Shown in pieces: positions 7,771 through 17,652 of a DNA stretch of 64,000 nucleotides. This DNA comes from Janthinobacterium sp. (lineage in GTDB: Bacteria; Pseudomonadota; Gammaproteobacteria; Burkholderiales; Burkholderiaceae_D): positions 1 through 64,000 of the forward strand of contig NZ_RFSK01000023.1 of assembly GCF_009923995.1 (NCBI RefSeq), given 5' to 3'. A model generated the notes under the pieces. The model was not told the origin of the DNA. It did not search any database and saw only the letters and a program-made list of their open reading frames with translations. Position 1 is the stretch's first letter, and each line of letters opens with the position of its first letter. A program made the translations under genes and the position numbers.

Positions 7771-9009
7771 ATGAAACCAGTGCCAGACGCCACCCTCGCC
7801 CAACTCGCCCAGGAACACGGCACGCCCCTGTGGGTGTACGACGCGGCCACCATCCGCGCGCGCATCGCCCAGCTGGCGCAGTTCGACACCGTGCGCTTCG
7901 CGCAAAAGGCCAATTCCAACATCCATCTGCTTACCCTGATGCGCGAGGCGGGCGTGCACGTGGACGCCGTCTCGCTGGGCGAGATCGAGCGCGCGCTGCA
8001 GGCAGGCTTTGCGCCGGCGCAAACCAACGGCGCCGCCGGCGTCGTGTTCACCTGCGACCTGTTCGACCGTGCCACCCTGGCGCGCGTGGTGGCGGCGAAG
8101 GTCGAAGTCAATTGCGGCTCCGTCGACATGCTGCGCCAGCTGGGCCCCGTCTCGCCCGGCCACCGCGTCTGGCTGCGCATCAATCCGGGCTACGGCCATG
8201 GCCACAGCAACAAGACCAATACGGGCGGCGAAAACAGCAAGCACGGCATCTGGCATGAAGAACTGCCGGAAGCGCTGGCCGTCATCCGCGCCCACGGGCT
8301 GCACCTGGTGGGCCTGCACATGCACATCGGTTCCGGCGTCGACTACAGCCACCTGGAAACCGTCTGCGGCACCATGGTCGACCTGGTGAAGAACATGGGC
8401 CACGACATCGAAGCCATTTCCACGGGCGGCGGCCTGTCCGTGCCCTACCGCGATGGCGAACAGCCCGTCGACACGGACCACTACTTCCAGCTGTGGGACG
8501 CGGCGCGCAAGCAGATCGAGGCGCACCTGGGCCACGCCGTGCACCTGGAAATCGAGCCGGGCCGCTTCCTCGTCGCCGATTCCGGCCTGCTGGTGGCCGA
8601 AGTGCGCGCCACCAAGCAAATGGGCGGCAACCACTTCACCCTGCTCGACACGGGCTTCAACGAACTGATGCGCCCCGCCATGTACGGCAGCTACCACGCC
8701 ATGTCCGTCATCGCGCATGACGGCCGTGCCCTGGATGCGCAGCGTGCCACCGTCGTCGGCGGCCCCCTGTGCGAATCGGGCGACGTGTTTACCCAGCGCG
8801 ATGGCGGAGTGGTGGAAACGCGGCTGCTGCCCGCCGCGCAGGTGGGCGACTACGTCGTCTTCGAGGGCGCCGGCGCGTATGGCGCGTCGATGTCGTCGAA
8901 CTACAACAGCCGTCCCCACGCGGCGGAATACCTCGTCGATGGCGAGCGATCCCGCCTGATCCGCCGCCGCCAGACGGTGGCCGAGCTGATCGCCCTGGAA
9001 CAGTTCTAA
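7771..9009 (+). CDS. lysA: diaminopimelate decarboxylase
   Basis: 412 residues. It removes CO2 from meso-diaminopimelate to give lysine, the last step of lysine synthesis, as a PLP enzyme of fold type III. The PLP lysine is in RFAQKANSN (Lys46). HMHIGSGVDY, STGGGLSVPY and EIEPGRFLVADSG form the PLP-phosphate and barrel sites. The C-terminal domain contributes CESGDVFTQ, with the catalytic Cys, and GAYGASMSSNYNSRP. Across its length it resembles the enterobacterial LysA subgroup, not the cyaY-linked form common in betaproteobacteria. The divergent lysR neighbour fits that origin. No strong Shine-Dalgarno is visible before the ATG. Confidence 0.95.
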   Translation: MKPVPDATLAQLAQEHGTPLWVYDAATIRARIAQLAQFDTVRFAQKANSNIHLLTLMREAGVHVDAVSLGEIERALQAGFAPAQTNGAAGVVFTCDLFDRATLARVVAAKVEVNCGSVDMLRQLGPVSPGHRVWLRINPGYGHGHSNKTNTGGENSKHGIWHEELPEALAVIRAHGLHLVGLHMHIGSGVDYSHLETVCGTMVDLVKNMGHDIEAISTGGGLSVPYRDGEQPVDTDHYFQLWDAARKQIEAHLGHAVHLEIEPGRFLVADSGLLVAEVRATKQMGGNHFTLLDTGFNELMRPAMYGSYHAMSVIAHDGRALDAQRATVVGGPLCESGDVFTQRDGGVVETRLLPAAQVGDYVVFEGAGAYGASMSSNYNSRPHAAEYLVDGERSRLIRRRQTVAELIALEQF

Positions 9010-9082
9010 GCCGTTTCAGGCACGCGCCCGCGTGCGGGCATGCACATCTGCTAACATCGGGGCAACTCGATGAAAGCTTGCC

Positions 9083-10648
9083 ATGCCCGTCCATGTATCT
9101 CCCTCGCGCAGCGTCATGCGCATCCTGCTGCCCCTGCTGCTGTCCGCCGTCCTTGCCGGCTGCGCCGCCCTGCCTTCACTGGAAGGCCGCGTCGCCTCCA
9201 GCGTCATCACCGATACGGACGATACCCGGCTGGGCATGGCCATCGCGCCCCTGGCGGCGCAGCATCCCGGCGTATCCGGCATCTACCCGCTGGCCGACGG
9301 GCGCGATGCGTTTGCCGCGCGGGCGCTGCTGGCCGCGGCCGCCGAACGCAGCCTGGACGTGCAGTACTACATCTGGCACAAGGACATCACGGGCACCCTG
9401 CTGTTCGACGCCCTGCGCCAGGCGGCGGAACGGGGCGTGCGCGTGCGCCTGCTGCTCGACGATAACAACACCTCGGGCATGGACCAGATCCTGACGATGC
9501 TGGGCAAGCAGAAAAACATCGACATCCGCCTGTTCAACCCCTTCGTGCCCCGCTCGCCGCGGGCGCTGGCCTTCGTCACCGATTTCTCGCGCGTCAACCG
9601 GCGCATGCACAACAAATCGTTCACGGCAGACAACCAGGCCACCATCGTCGGCGGGCGCAATGTGGGCGATGAATACTTCGGCGCGGCCGGCGACGTGCTG
9701 TTTGCCGACCTGGACGTGCTGGCCGTCGGTCCCGTCGTCGACGAGGTGTCGCATGAATTCGACCGCTACTGGAACAGCGCCTCGGCCTACCCGGCGCAGC
9801 TGCTGCTGACCAGGCCCGTGGAAGGCGACGCGGCCACCATCGCCGCCGAGGCGGACCGCATCGACGACACCCGGGCGGCCGGGGAATACGTGCAGGCGCT
9901 GCGCACCTCGCCCTTCGTCAGGCAGTTGATGGAGCGCCAGTTGCCGTTCGAATGGGCGAAGACGCGCATGATCAGCGACGATCCGGCCAAGGTGCTGGAC
10001 CAGGCACGGCCCGGCACGGGCGTGGCGGAGAACCTGGAAAACCTGCTGGGCGTGCCGCACAAGGAGCTGGACCTGATTTCCCCCTATTTCGTCCCCGGCA
10101 AGGCGGGCACCCAGGCCTTTGCCGACCTGGCGCACAAGGGCGTGGGCGTGCGCATCCTGACGAATGCGCTGGAAGCGACCGACGTGGCGGCCGTGCATGC
10201 GGGTTATGCGAAGTGGCGAAAGCCGCTGCTGGAAGCGGGCGTGCTGCTGTACGAATCGCGCCGCTCGTGGGAAGCGGGAGACGCGCGCGAACAGCCGGGC
10301 CGCTTCGGCAGCTCCGCATCGAGCCTGCACGCGAAAACCTTTGCCGTCGACGACCAGCGCATCTTCGTCGGCTCGTTCAACTTCGACCCCCGCTCCATCG
10401 AACTGAACACGGAAATGGGCCTCGTCATCGACAGCCCCGCGCTGGCCAGCCAGCTGGGGCAAGCCATGCGCACGACCATCCCGCAGCGCGCCTACCAGGT
10501 GCTGCTGAATCCAGACGGTTCGCTGTACTGGATCGCCCGCAACGCCAACGGCACGACCACGCGCTACGACACGGAACCGGGCGCCAGCGTGTGGAAGCGC
10601 ATGGGGGTGGCGATCTTGTCGGTGCTGCCGATCGACTGGCTGCTGTAA
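9083..10648 (+). CDS. phospholipase D family lipoprotein, ClsC-like cardiolipin synthase
   Basis: 521 residues. It carries two HKD motifs of the phospholipase D superfamily: HNKSFTADNQATIVGGRN near residue 175 and HAKTFAVDDQRIFVGSFN near residue 415. Length and motif spacing fit ClsC/YmdC-type cardiolipin synthases, which join phosphatidylethanolamine and phosphatidylglycerol. The N-terminus has a lipoprotein signal with lipobox LAGC around residue 28, suggesting an envelope-anchored enzyme. An alternative ATG at 9116 would give a more compact signal peptide. E. coli clsC pairs with ymdB, which is not seen here, so the exact lipid reaction is inferred. Confidence 0.8.
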   Translation: MPVHVSPSRSVMRILLPLLLSAVLAGCAALPSLEGRVASSVITDTDDTRLGMAIAPLAAQHPGVSGIYPLADGRDAFAARALLAAAAERSLDVQYYIWHKDITGTLLFDALRQAAERGVRVRLLLDDNNTSGMDQILTMLGKQKNIDIRLFNPFVPRSPRALAFVTDFSRVNRRMHNKSFTADNQATIVGGRNVGDEYFGAAGDVLFADLDVLAVGPVVDEVSHEFDRYWNSASAYPAQLLLTRPVEGDAATIAAEADRIDDTRAAGEYVQALRTSPFVRQLMERQLPFEWAKTRMISDDPAKVLDQARPGTGVAENLENLLGVPHKELDLISPYFVPGKAGTQAFADLAHKGVGVRILTNALEATDVAAVHAGYAKWRKPLLEAGVLLYESRRSWEAGDAREQPGRFGSSASSLHAKTFAVDDQRIFVGSFNFDPRSIELNTEMGLVIDSPALASQLGQAMRTTIPQRAYQVLLNPDGSLYWIARNANGTTTRYDTEPGASVWKRMGVAILSVLPIDWLL

Positions 10649-10676
10649 TTTAACAGCCAACCCACCGGCAAATCCT

Positions 10677-10711
10677 GGGGTCGGACCCTCAGGGTCCGAC
10701 CCCGGGTTTTC
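10677..10711. repeat. palindromic REP-like element / terminator
   Basis: Perfect 13-base arms GGGGTCGGACCCT and AGGGTCCGACCCC lie on either side of a single C, followed by GGGTTTT. It sits between two convergent genes and could terminate the upstream plus-strand gene. The GGGTCnGACCC-type palindrome resembles dispersed palindromes of betaproteobacteria; a related but looser hairpin is at 13362-13388. Confidence 0.7.
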
Positions 10712-10724
10712 GCACTGGGGTTCT

Positions 10725-12413
10725 TTAACGCACCGCCTCCGTCAGAATGCGCCCCTCCGACGCCGACGGCTGGCGGATGCGCAGCAGGTGGGCGAGCGTA
10801 GGCGCGATGTCGACCACTTCCGCGTATTCGCCATACGCGCCCGGCTTGATCCAGCGCGGGCCGAAGACCATCAGCGGCACGTTGGTGTCATAGGTGTACG
10901 GCGAGCCGTGCGAGGTGCCCCCGACGCCCTTGCCGAAGTACCAGGCCGGTTTCGTCACCACCATCAGGTCGCCCGACAGCTGGCGGTTCCACGCGCGGCG
11001 CATCAGGGTATCCATGCGCGTGGCCACCGCGCCCGACTCCATCTGCGTGCGCGTGTAGATCTGCGACAGACCATCCTGCTGCAGCAGGAAGCGGGCCGCC
11101 GCGTCTTCCAGGGCGGCACGCTGGATGCCGTTCTTTTCCGCCAGCGCGTAATCGAGGTAGATATTCGGCATCGACCAGGTCGTCACCAGCTTGTCCACGC
11201 CCAGGGTCGCGGCCAGGTGCTGGTTCAGGCTTGCGGCCAGCTTGTCGCCGTCGATGCGCTTGGCGGAAAAGCCGCCGCGCGCTTCCGTAAATTCCGGCAC
11301 ATTGGCAAAGCCATGGTCGGCCGTCAGCACCACCAGCACGTTGTCCATGCCGACTTTCTTGTCCAGGTCGGCGAAGAAGCCGGCCAGCATGCGGTCCAGG
11401 CGCTGCAGGTGGTCATGCGACATCTTGCTTTCCGGGCCATAGGCATGGTTCACATAGTCGTGCGAGGACAGGCTCACGCCCAGGATATCGGGCACGCCGG
11501 CCGGGTTGCGGCCCAGGTTCTCGCCATCGACGGCCGCGCGGGCAAATTCCAGGGTCAGCTCGTCGAGGAAGGGACCGGCCTTCAGGCGGCTGTAGTAATC
11601 GCCATCGAGGTTGCCGCTGTCGCTGTAATAGGCGAAGGGGAAGGTGTTGCGCGTGCCCGGCTTGGCCGCCACGAGGTCGTCGCGCGCATCGTTGACGTAG
11701 GCGCCGTCGGCCAGCAGCGGCGTCCAGCTCTTGCCGTAGTAGCGGTCCTGCGGCTTGGCCGCCTGGTAGCGCTGCACCCATTGCGGATGCTGCTGCATGT
11801 AATAGGTGCTGCTGGCGAAATTGCCCGTCTTTTCCATGTACATATAGGCCGTGCCCGTCTTGCCGGCCAGCAAGATGGCGCCCCGGTCCTTGCCCGACAC
11901 GGTGACGACCTTGGCCTTGTCGCCCGTGGCGTAGCGCAGTTCGTCGCCCAGGGTGCTCACGCGCAGCTTCACGGGCGACGTGCCGTCGTCCGGCTTCGTT
12001 TCTTCGCCGATGTAGTGGAAATTGCCGTCTTCGGTGCAGTACACGGATTTCTTCGTGACGGGATCGATCCAGTTATTGCCGATCACGCCATGCTGGTAGG
12101 GATAGGCGCCCGACAGCACGGCCGAGTGGCCGATGGCCGTCACCGTGATGCCATGCGCCTGGTGCGCATCGCTGAACCATGCGCCCTGCTCCAGCAGGCG
12201 GCGGAAACCGCCCGGCCCGAACTGCTCGCGGTAGCGCGTCACCTGCTCTTGCGGCAAGCCATCGACCACCAGCACCACCACCAGCTTCGGCTGCGCCGCC
12301 GTGACAGGCACGGCAGGAACGGCCTTGGCCGCATGCGCCTGGCCAGCCGCCACGCTCGACACCAGCAGCAGCGCATGCGCCAGTTGCCGGGAAAGGGAGA
12401 AATTCTTCGTCAT
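10725..12413 (-). CDS. PafA-like alkaline phosphatase
   Basis: 562 residues from ATG 12413, with GAGCGGAT before it and a signal peptide over residues 1-28. It is an alkaline phosphatase superfamily phosphomonoesterase exported to the periplasm. Metal and catalytic motifs appear in order: VVDGLPQEQ (Asp), TVTAIGHSAVLSG (nucleophilic Thr), SGKDRGAI (Lys/Arg pair as in PafA), SSHDYVNHAYGP (Asp/His), LTADHGFANVPEF (Asp-His) and GTSHGSPY (His). The Thr nucleophile and the K-x-R pair place it with PafA, a phosphate-irrepressible enzyme, and not with PhoA, which uses Ser. No PHO box was recognised. Confidence 0.85.
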   Translation of the reverse strand: MTKNFSLSRQLAHALLLVSSVAAGQAHAAKAVPAVPVTAAQPKLVVVLVVDGLPQEQVTRYREQFGPGGFRRLLEQGAWFSDAHQAHGITVTAIGHSAVLSGAYPYQHGVIGNNWIDPVTKKSVYCTEDGNFHYIGEETKPDDGTSPVKLRVSTLGDELRYATGDKAKVVTVSGKDRGAILLAGKTGTAYMYMEKTGNFASSTYYMQQHPQWVQRYQAAKPQDRYYGKSWTPLLADGAYVNDARDDLVAAKPGTRNTFPFAYYSDSGNLDGDYYSRLKAGPFLDELTLEFARAAVDGENLGRNPAGVPDILGVSLSSHDYVNHAYGPESKMSHDHLQRLDRMLAGFFADLDKKVGMDNVLVVLTADHGFANVPEFTEARGGFSAKRIDGDKLAASLNQHLAATLGVDKLVTTWSMPNIYLDYALAEKNGIQRAALEDAAARFLLQQDGLSQIYTRTQMESGAVATRMDTLMRRAWNRQLSGDLMVVTKPAWYFGKGVGGTSHGSPYTYDTNVPLMVFGPRWIKPGAYGEYAEVVDIAPTLAHLLRIRQPSASEGRILTEAVR

Positions 12414-12636
12414 ATCCGCTCGTTTATCAAAATTGTTCGCAAGGGCGCCACGCGCCCTTTTCGGCACCGGGCAGCATACGCAAACTATATGACGCGATGA
12501 TGACAGAAGCCATCCGGCCTTGCACGTAGAGAAATGTTTCCACGCAATTGCTTTTATGATAATCTGCGCGCAGAAAGGCGGCCCATGCGAGGCAGCCGGG
12601 CTGGCCGGCAAGGCCGACACGAGACGAGGAGATCCA

Positions 12637-12807
12637 ATGAAACAGGCATTCGCCACGGGCGCAGGCTGTGCGACGGGCACGGTATTGTATGGCTATCTTT
12701 TTACGGCCGAGCACGCCCCGGACTGGCAGCGCGCACTGTTTGTGGGCGTGTGCGTCTTCGCCCTCGCGCTGCTTGCGTCGCGCATCTGGCCGAAAAAGGC
12801 GGGCTGA
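12637..12807 (+). CDS. small two-helix membrane protein, unknown function
   Basis: 56 residues. The start ATG is well supported by GAGGAG five to six bases upstream. Residues 3-20 (ATGAGCATGTVLYGYLF) and 34-50 (ALFVGVCVFALALLASRIW) are hydrophobic and likely membrane-spanning, ending in a basic PKKAG tail. I do not recognise a family. It is flanked by the divergent PafA-like gene and the convergent DUF4399 gene. Confidence 0.6.
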   Translation: MKQAFATGAGCATGTVLYGYLFTAEHAPDWQRALFVGVCVFALALLASRIWPKKAG

Positions 12808-12864
12808 AAAAAACAGTGCCGGAGGCCATTCCTGGCGCCCGGCACGCTATCTGGCAAATTCCGC

Positions 12865-13272
12865 CTACTTCACGGTCACCTGGATGCTTTTGCTCAGCTC
12901 CGGCCCGTACGACTGGTGCGCGCCATTGGCGAACTGCATGGTGAGCGTGTACTGGCCCGGCGGCAAGGTGACGTCCGTTTCCGTCTGCCCCTTGCCGAAA
13001 TGCAAATGCTTGTCATCCATCGGGATCATGTCGCCCGCCTTCATCGGCCCCGTATTGATCAGCAGATGATGGTGGCCCGTCTTGGCCGTCATGTCGCCGG
13101 CCGGCTTGACGGCCATGCCGCTGACGGCAAACTTGACCTTGAACGGACTGGTGACTGTCGCGCCGTCAGCCGGCTCGACGAATGACACGGATTGGGCATA
13201 GGCGCTGGCGGCCAGCAGGCTGGCGGCGATCACGGCGATACTGCGGCGCAGGAATACTGTGTTCAGGTGCAT
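12865..13272 (-). CDS. DUF4399 periplasmic protein
   Basis: 135 residues with a clear signal peptide cleaved after about residue 26 (SAYAQS). GGAGACATC precedes the ATG. The mature protein has the DUF4399 pattern: FVEPADGATVTSPFKVKF, the His-rich GHHHLLIN segment, KHLHFGKGQTET and LPPGQYTLTMQFANGAH. The repeated histidines suggest metal binding, possibly copper, but this is inference. The family commonly occurs as single periplasmic proteins of about this length. No linked gene indicates a role here. Confidence 0.8.
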   Translation of the reverse strand: MHLNTVFLRRSIAVIAASLLAASAYAQSVSFVEPADGATVTSPFKVKFAVSGMAVKPAGDMTAKTGHHHLLINTGPMKAGDMIPMDDKHLHFGKGQTETDVTLPPGQYTLTMQFANGAHQSYGPELSKSIQVTVK

Positions 13273-13361
13273 GATGTCTCCTCTTGTTTAATAACAACAC
13301 GGACTGCATGAAACCATATTCCTGCTGGCAGTGGCGCAGGATTGTTGCCCCATGAAGGGCC

Positions 13362-13388
13362 GGGGGCGAACCCTGAGGATTCGCCCCC
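13362..13388. repeat. GC-rich inverted repeat
   Basis: Nine-base arms GGGGGCGAA and TTCGCCCCC flank the loop CCCTGAGGA. It lies 33 bases beyond the apbC stop. There is no U-tract, so it may be a dispersed palindrome with RNA-stabilising or weak terminator effect. Its core recalls the element at 10677. Confidence 0.6.
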
Positions 13389-13420
13389 AGTCTCTGCCTT
13401 GGGTTAAAGCTTGCTATCGT

Positions 13421-14509
13421 TTAATCATTCTTGATGACGATGCTAGGGAACTTGCTCGTCATGTCCTTCGCCTTTTCCGCCACCTTGATGGCGATGGTGC
13501 GGGCGATCTGCTTGTAGATCACGGCGACCGGGCCTTCCGGTTCGGCCACGACGGTGGGCGTGCCCGAATCCGTCTGCTGGCGGATGGCCATGGTCAGCGG
13601 CAAGGCGCCGAGGAATTCCACGCCGAAGTCCGCGCACATCTTCGCGCCGCCGCCGGCGCCGAAGATTTCTTCCGCATGGCCGCAGTTCGAGCAGATGTGC
13701 GTGCTCATGTTTTCCACCACGCCGAGGATGGGAATGCCGACTTTCTCGAACATTTTCAAGCCCTTGCGCGCGTCCAGCAGCGCGATGTCCTGCGGCGTGG
13801 TCACAATCACGGCCCCCGTGACGGGCACTTTCTGCGACAGCGTCAGCTGAATATCGCCCGTGCCTGGCGGCATGTCGACGATCAGGTAATCGAGGTCGCG
13901 CCAGTTGGTCTGGTCCAGCAGCTGCTGCAAGGCTTGCGTGACCATGGGGCCGCGCCACACCATGGGCTCGTCCGGATCGATCATGAAGCCGATCGACGAC
14001 ACCTGCAGGCCATGGTTTTCCATCGGCTCCATGCTCTTGCCGTCCAGGGTCTTCGGCTGGCCGCTGATGCCCAGCATCATCGGCTGCGACGGACCATAGA
14101 TGTCGGCGTCCAGCATGCCGACCGTAGCGCCTTCGGCCGCCAGGGCCAGGGCCAGGTTGACGGCCGTCGTCGATTTACCCACGCCGCCCTTGCCCGAGGC
14201 GACGGCGATGATGTTTTTCACGTTGCTCATCGGCTTCAAGCCGCGCTGCACCGTGTGCGAAATGATCTTCGACGACACGCCCACGCTGACGTTGCCCACG
14301 CCCGGCAGCACGCGCAGCGCGGCCAGCACGGACTTGCGGATCAGGTCGATCTGGCTTTTCGCCGGATAACCCAGTTCGATGTCGAGCGAAATATCGTCGC
14401 CATCGACCTTCAGATTCTTGACGGTTTTACTGGAAACGAAATCTTTATGTGTATTGGGATCAATAACCTGGGCCAGTGCGGCCTTGACGTCTTCTACTGT
14501 GATGCTCAT
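13421..14509 (-). CDS. apbC: iron-sulfur cluster carrier protein ApbC/Mrp
   Basis: 362 residues from ATG 14509, chosen because GGAGATAGTC precedes it. Residues 1-90 form the MIP18/DUF59-like domain. The deviant Walker [10 protein letters not shown] begins near residue 103 and the Walker B-type segment VDMPPGTGD lies near residue 210. The paired cysteines in ICSNCGH (near residue 270) hold a bridging Fe-S cluster in the dimer. ApbC/Mrp transfers Fe-S clusters to apoproteins in an ATP-dependent way. It is divergent from metG across 147 bases, a conserved arrangement in proteobacteria. Confidence 0.93.
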   Translation of the reverse strand: MSITVEDVKAALAQVIDPNTHKDFVSSKTVKNLKVDGDDISLDIELGYPAKSQIDLIRKSVLAALRVLPGVGNVSVGVSSKIISHTVQRGLKPMSNVKNIIAVASGKGGVGKSTTAVNLALALAAEGATVGMLDADIYGPSQPMMLGISGQPKTLDGKSMEPMENHGLQVSSIGFMIDPDEPMVWRGPMVTQALQQLLDQTNWRDLDYLIVDMPPGTGDIQLTLSQKVPVTGAVIVTTPQDIALLDARKGLKMFEKVGIPILGVVENMSTHICSNCGHAEEIFGAGGGAKMCADFGVEFLGALPLTMAIRQQTDSGTPTVVAEPEGPVAVIYKQIARTIAIKVAEKAKDMTSKFPSIVIKND

Positions 14510-14656
14510 GACTATCTCCGTATGCAATACGCGCAGTCTAGCGTAAATTTGCATGGCGCGATGGAAACAAAAGCACTACTTGCCAGCCCTGCATCTGCTC
14601 ATATTGCGTTTCCGCTGTTAAAATGCCCTATTATCCATCCCAAAAGTGCATCAATC

Positions 14657-16819
14657 ATGACTCGCAAGCTGTTCGTCACCACTGCCCTGCCTTACGCAAA
14701 CGCCGCTTTTCACATTGGCCATATCATGGAATACATCCAGGCCGATATCTGGGTCCGGTTCCAGCGAATGCAACGCGATGGCGCAGCCGGGCGTGAAGTG
14801 CACTTTGTGGGCGCCGACGATACGCATGGCACGCCCATCATGATCGCCGCCGAAAAGGAAGGCATCACGCCGCAGCAATTCGTCGCCAACATCGCCGCCG
14901 GCCGCGCCCAGTATCTGGACGGCTTCCATATCGCTTTTGACAACTGGTATTCGACCGATTCGCCGGAAAACGTTGATCTGTCGCAATCGATCTACCGCAA
15001 GCTGCGCGATACTGGCCTGATCGTCACGAAAACCGTCGACCGCTTCTTCGATCCGGTCAAAGGCATGTTCCTGGCCGACCGCAACATCAAGGGCGAATGC
15101 CCGAAATGCGGCGCCAAGAACCAGTACGGCGACAACTGCGAAGTGTGCGGCGCAGCCTACCAGCCGACCGACCTGGTCAACCCCTTCTCCGTCTTCACCA
15201 ACGCGACGCCCGTGATGAAGCCGTCGGAACAGTATTTCTTCAAGCTGTCCGACCCGCGCTGCTTCGAATTCCTCAAGGATTGGCTGAACACGCCGGGCCG
15301 CTTGCAGCCGGAAATGGTCAACAAGGTCAGCGAATGGCTGGGCGAAGCGGGTGAAAAGCTGGCCGACTGGGATATCTCGCGCGATGCGCCCTACTTCGGC
15401 ATCCCGATTCCCGATGCGCCGGGCAAGTTCTTCTATGTGTGGATGGACGCGCCGGTCGGCTACCTGGCCAGCCTGAAAAACTATTGCGACAAGAAAGGCC
15501 TCGATTTCGACGCCCTGCTGAACGATCCTGCCACGGAACAAATTCACTTCATAGGCAAGGACATCGTTTCCTTCCATTTGCTGTTCTGGCCCGCCATGCT
15601 GAAATTCGCCGGCCACCCGGTGATCGACAAACTGAAAGTCAATGTCCACGGCTTCCTGACGGTCAACAACGAAAAGATGTCGAAGTCGCGCGGCACGGGT
15701 ATTTCGCCGCTGCGCTACCTGGACCTGGGCATGAACCCGGAATGGCTGCGCTACTACATCGCCTTCAAGCTGAACTCCAAAGTGGAAGACCTGGACTTCA
15801 ACGGCGACGACTTCGTGGCCCGCGTGAACAGCGACCTGATCGGCAAATACGTGAACATCGCCAGCCGCTGCGCCGGCTTCATCGCCAAGCGTTTCGACGG
15901 CAAGCTGGCATCGACGCTGTCGGAAGGCGCGCAAAGCTGGATCAACCGCGCCCTGACCGTGGACGCGAACGGCGTCATCGTCGAACGCCAGGCCAGCATC
16001 GCCGCGCACTTCGAGAACCGCGAATTCGGCAAGGCCTTGCGCGAAATCATGGAAATCGCCGACATCACCAACCAGTATGTCGATGAAAACAAACCGTGGA
16101 TCCTCGCCAAGGATGCGGACAAGACGGCCGAGCTGCACGACGTGTGCACGACGGCCCTGATCCTGTTCCGCCAGCTGACGATTCTGCTGTCGCCGGTGCT
16201 GCCGGGCGTGGCCAAGAACGTGGCTTCCTTCCTCAACGACGCCGAGTTCACCTGGGCCGACACGCAGGTGTTCGGCGACGCCGTCTCGAACAGCATGCTG
16301 GGCCGCACCATCGGCGCCTACAGCCATTTGATGACGCGCATGGATGCAAAGATGATCGAAGCGCTGTTTGACGCGCCGCAAGCGGCCGCCATCGCCGCGC
16401 CGGCCGGCGACGCCGCCAACGACGCCGCGCCCGCGCCAACCGCTGCAACACCGGCCTCGGCCATCGAGGAACTGGCGCCCGAGATCAAGATCGACGACTT
16501 CCTCAAGGTCGACCTGCGCATCGCCAAGATCGTCAACTGCGAACTGGTCGACGGTTCCGACAAGCTGCTGCGCCTGACCCTCGATGCGGGCGAAGGCCGT
16601 CTGCGCAACGTGTTCTCGGGCATCCGCTCGGCTTACCAGCCGGAAGAACTCGTCGGCAAGCTGACGGTGCTGGTGGCCAACCTGGCGCCGCGCAAGATGA
16701 AGTTCGGCATTTCCGAAGGCATGGTCATGGCGGCATCCGCCGCCGACGAGAAGGCCAATCCGGGCATCTACATCCTGAACCCGTGGCCAGGCGCCGAACC
16801 TGGCATGCGCATCCGTTAA
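14657..16819 (+). CDS. metG: methionine--tRNA ligase
   Basis: 720 residues. It charges both initiator and elongator tRNA-Met. The N-terminal class I catalytic domain has AAFHIGH at residues 14-20, a zinc knuckle (CPKCG...CEVCG near residues 145-160) and the KMSKSRGTG loop near residue 340. The C-terminal 110 residues, joined by an Ala/Pro-rich linker, form the Trbp111-like tRNA-binding dimerisation domain seen in E. coli-type MetRS. The start ATG 14657 gives the conserved [17 protein letters not shown]-terminus. Confidence 0.97.
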   Translation: MTRKLFVTTALPYANAAFHIGHIMEYIQADIWVRFQRMQRDGAAGREVHFVGADDTHGTPIMIAAEKEGITPQQFVANIAAGRAQYLDGFHIAFDNWYSTDSPENVDLSQSIYRKLRDTGLIVTKTVDRFFDPVKGMFLADRNIKGECPKCGAKNQYGDNCEVCGAAYQPTDLVNPFSVFTNATPVMKPSEQYFFKLSDPRCFEFLKDWLNTPGRLQPEMVNKVSEWLGEAGEKLADWDISRDAPYFGIPIPDAPGKFFYVWMDAPVGYLASLKNYCDKKGLDFDALLNDPATEQIHFIGKDIVSFHLLFWPAMLKFAGHPVIDKLKVNVHGFLTVNNEKMSKSRGTGISPLRYLDLGMNPEWLRYYIAFKLNSKVEDLDFNGDDFVARVNSDLIGKYVNIASRCAGFIAKRFDGKLASTLSEGAQSWINRALTVDANGVIVERQASIAAHFENREFGKALREIMEIADITNQYVDENKPWILAKDADKTAELHDVCTTALILFRQLTILLSPVLPGVAKNVASFLNDAEFTWADTQVFGDAVSNSMLGRTIGAYSHLMTRMDAKMIEALFDAPQAAAIAAPAGDAANDAAPAPTAATPASAIEELAPEIKIDDFLKVDLRIAKIVNCELVDGSDKLLRLTLDAGEGRLRNVFSGIRSAYQPEELVGKLTVLVANLAPRKMKFGISEGMVMAASAADEKANPGIYILNPWPGAEPGMRIR

Positions 16820-16835
16820 GGACAGACAGGAACCG

Positions 16836-17318
16836 ATGATGAATATCGTGGTGCGCGAAGCAACAAATGCCGATGCACAGCTGATTGCCGACCTGACCCG
16901 CGCCGCGTGGGCCGGCAAGGTCGCCGCCTCGTCCAGCGGACACCACGAGACGGCCGAGCTGGTGGAAGCGCAGCTGCGCCAGGGCGGCGGTTTCGTGCTG
17001 CTGGTCGACGACGTGCCGGCCGGCTCGCTGCGCTGGATGCCGCTCGACAGCGATCCCGCCATCTGGAAGATCGCGCGCATGGGCGTGCTGCCCGCCTACC
17101 GGGGCAGCAATGTGTCGCAACATTTGCTCGAAGCCATCATTCATCACGGCCTGTCGTGCCAGGCGGAAGAATTGCGCCTGGCCGTGCGGCGCGACCAGCG
17201 CAAGCTCATCGATTTTTACGCGGCCTTCGAATTCGACCTGGCCGAGGAACTGGAATATTCGCACGCCAACCCCGCCGAACCGGCGCCGATGGTGATGCGG
17301 CGCCTGCTAAGGTATTGA
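16836..17318 (+). CDS. GNAT family N-acetyltransferase
   Basis: 160 residues, begins 17 bases after metG and probably shares its transcript. It has the GNAT fold pattern: N-terminal IVVREATNADAQLIADL, the beta4 segment WKIARMGVLPAYRGSNVSQHLLE with the acetyl-CoA pyrophosphate-binding R/Q-x-x-G/S-x-G/S-like loop (YRGSNV), then LRLAVRRDQRKLIDFYAAFEF. The acceptor substrate is unknown; small-molecule amines or protein N-termini are both possible. Confidence 0.8.
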   Translation: MMNIVVREATNADAQLIADLTRAAWAGKVAASSSGHHETAELVEAQLRQGGGFVLLVDDVPAGSLRWMPLDSDPAIWKIARMGVLPAYRGSNVSQHLLEAIIHHGLSCQAEELRLAVRRDQRKLIDFYAAFEFDLAEELEYSHANPAEPAPMVMRRLLRY

Positions 17319-17425
17319 TTTTTAGCATTTTTGCCCCTGGCTTGCCCATACAACAACCCGCCAGCGCAGCCGGCGCGGTAGAATACGGCCGGCTGACCTT
17401 ACTTATAAGACATTCAGAAGACACT

Positions 17426-17635
17426 ATGAAACTGCCTGCAAAACACACCAACTACGTATCCGACCACACCCTGTTCATCGCCGAACTGAAAGCCAAGAAT
17501 CCTGGCATGGAAGCGGGCCAGCAAGCGGGCCGCGCCCTGCTGTGGGACAAGCCGCCCGTCAGCATCGATGAGCAGGAACGCCAGATGGCATCGGCCGTCA
17601 AGCAACAGGCCTACGTTTACCAGAACAAGAACTAA
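17426..17635 (+). CDS. DUF3460 family protein
   Basis: 69 residues. The sequence KHTNYVSDHTLFIAELKAKNP near the start and GRALLWDKPPVS in the middle are typical of the small DUF3460 family, largely restricted to betaproteobacteria. No signal peptide or membrane helix is present; it is likely a cytoplasmic protein. It lies 17 bases before scpA, its frequent neighbour, so an operon is likely. Its function is not known. Confidence 0.85.
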   Translation: MKLPAKHTNYVSDHTLFIAELKAKNPGMEAGQQAGRALLWDKPPVSIDEQERQMASAVKQQAYVYQNKN

Positions 17636-17652
17636 GACCTGGAACCGGCACG

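Noticed and set aside
13331-14656. Long open frame joined in-frame to the start of metG
   Set aside because: It is the antisense shadow of apbC in GC-rich sequence; metG homology begins only at 14657.
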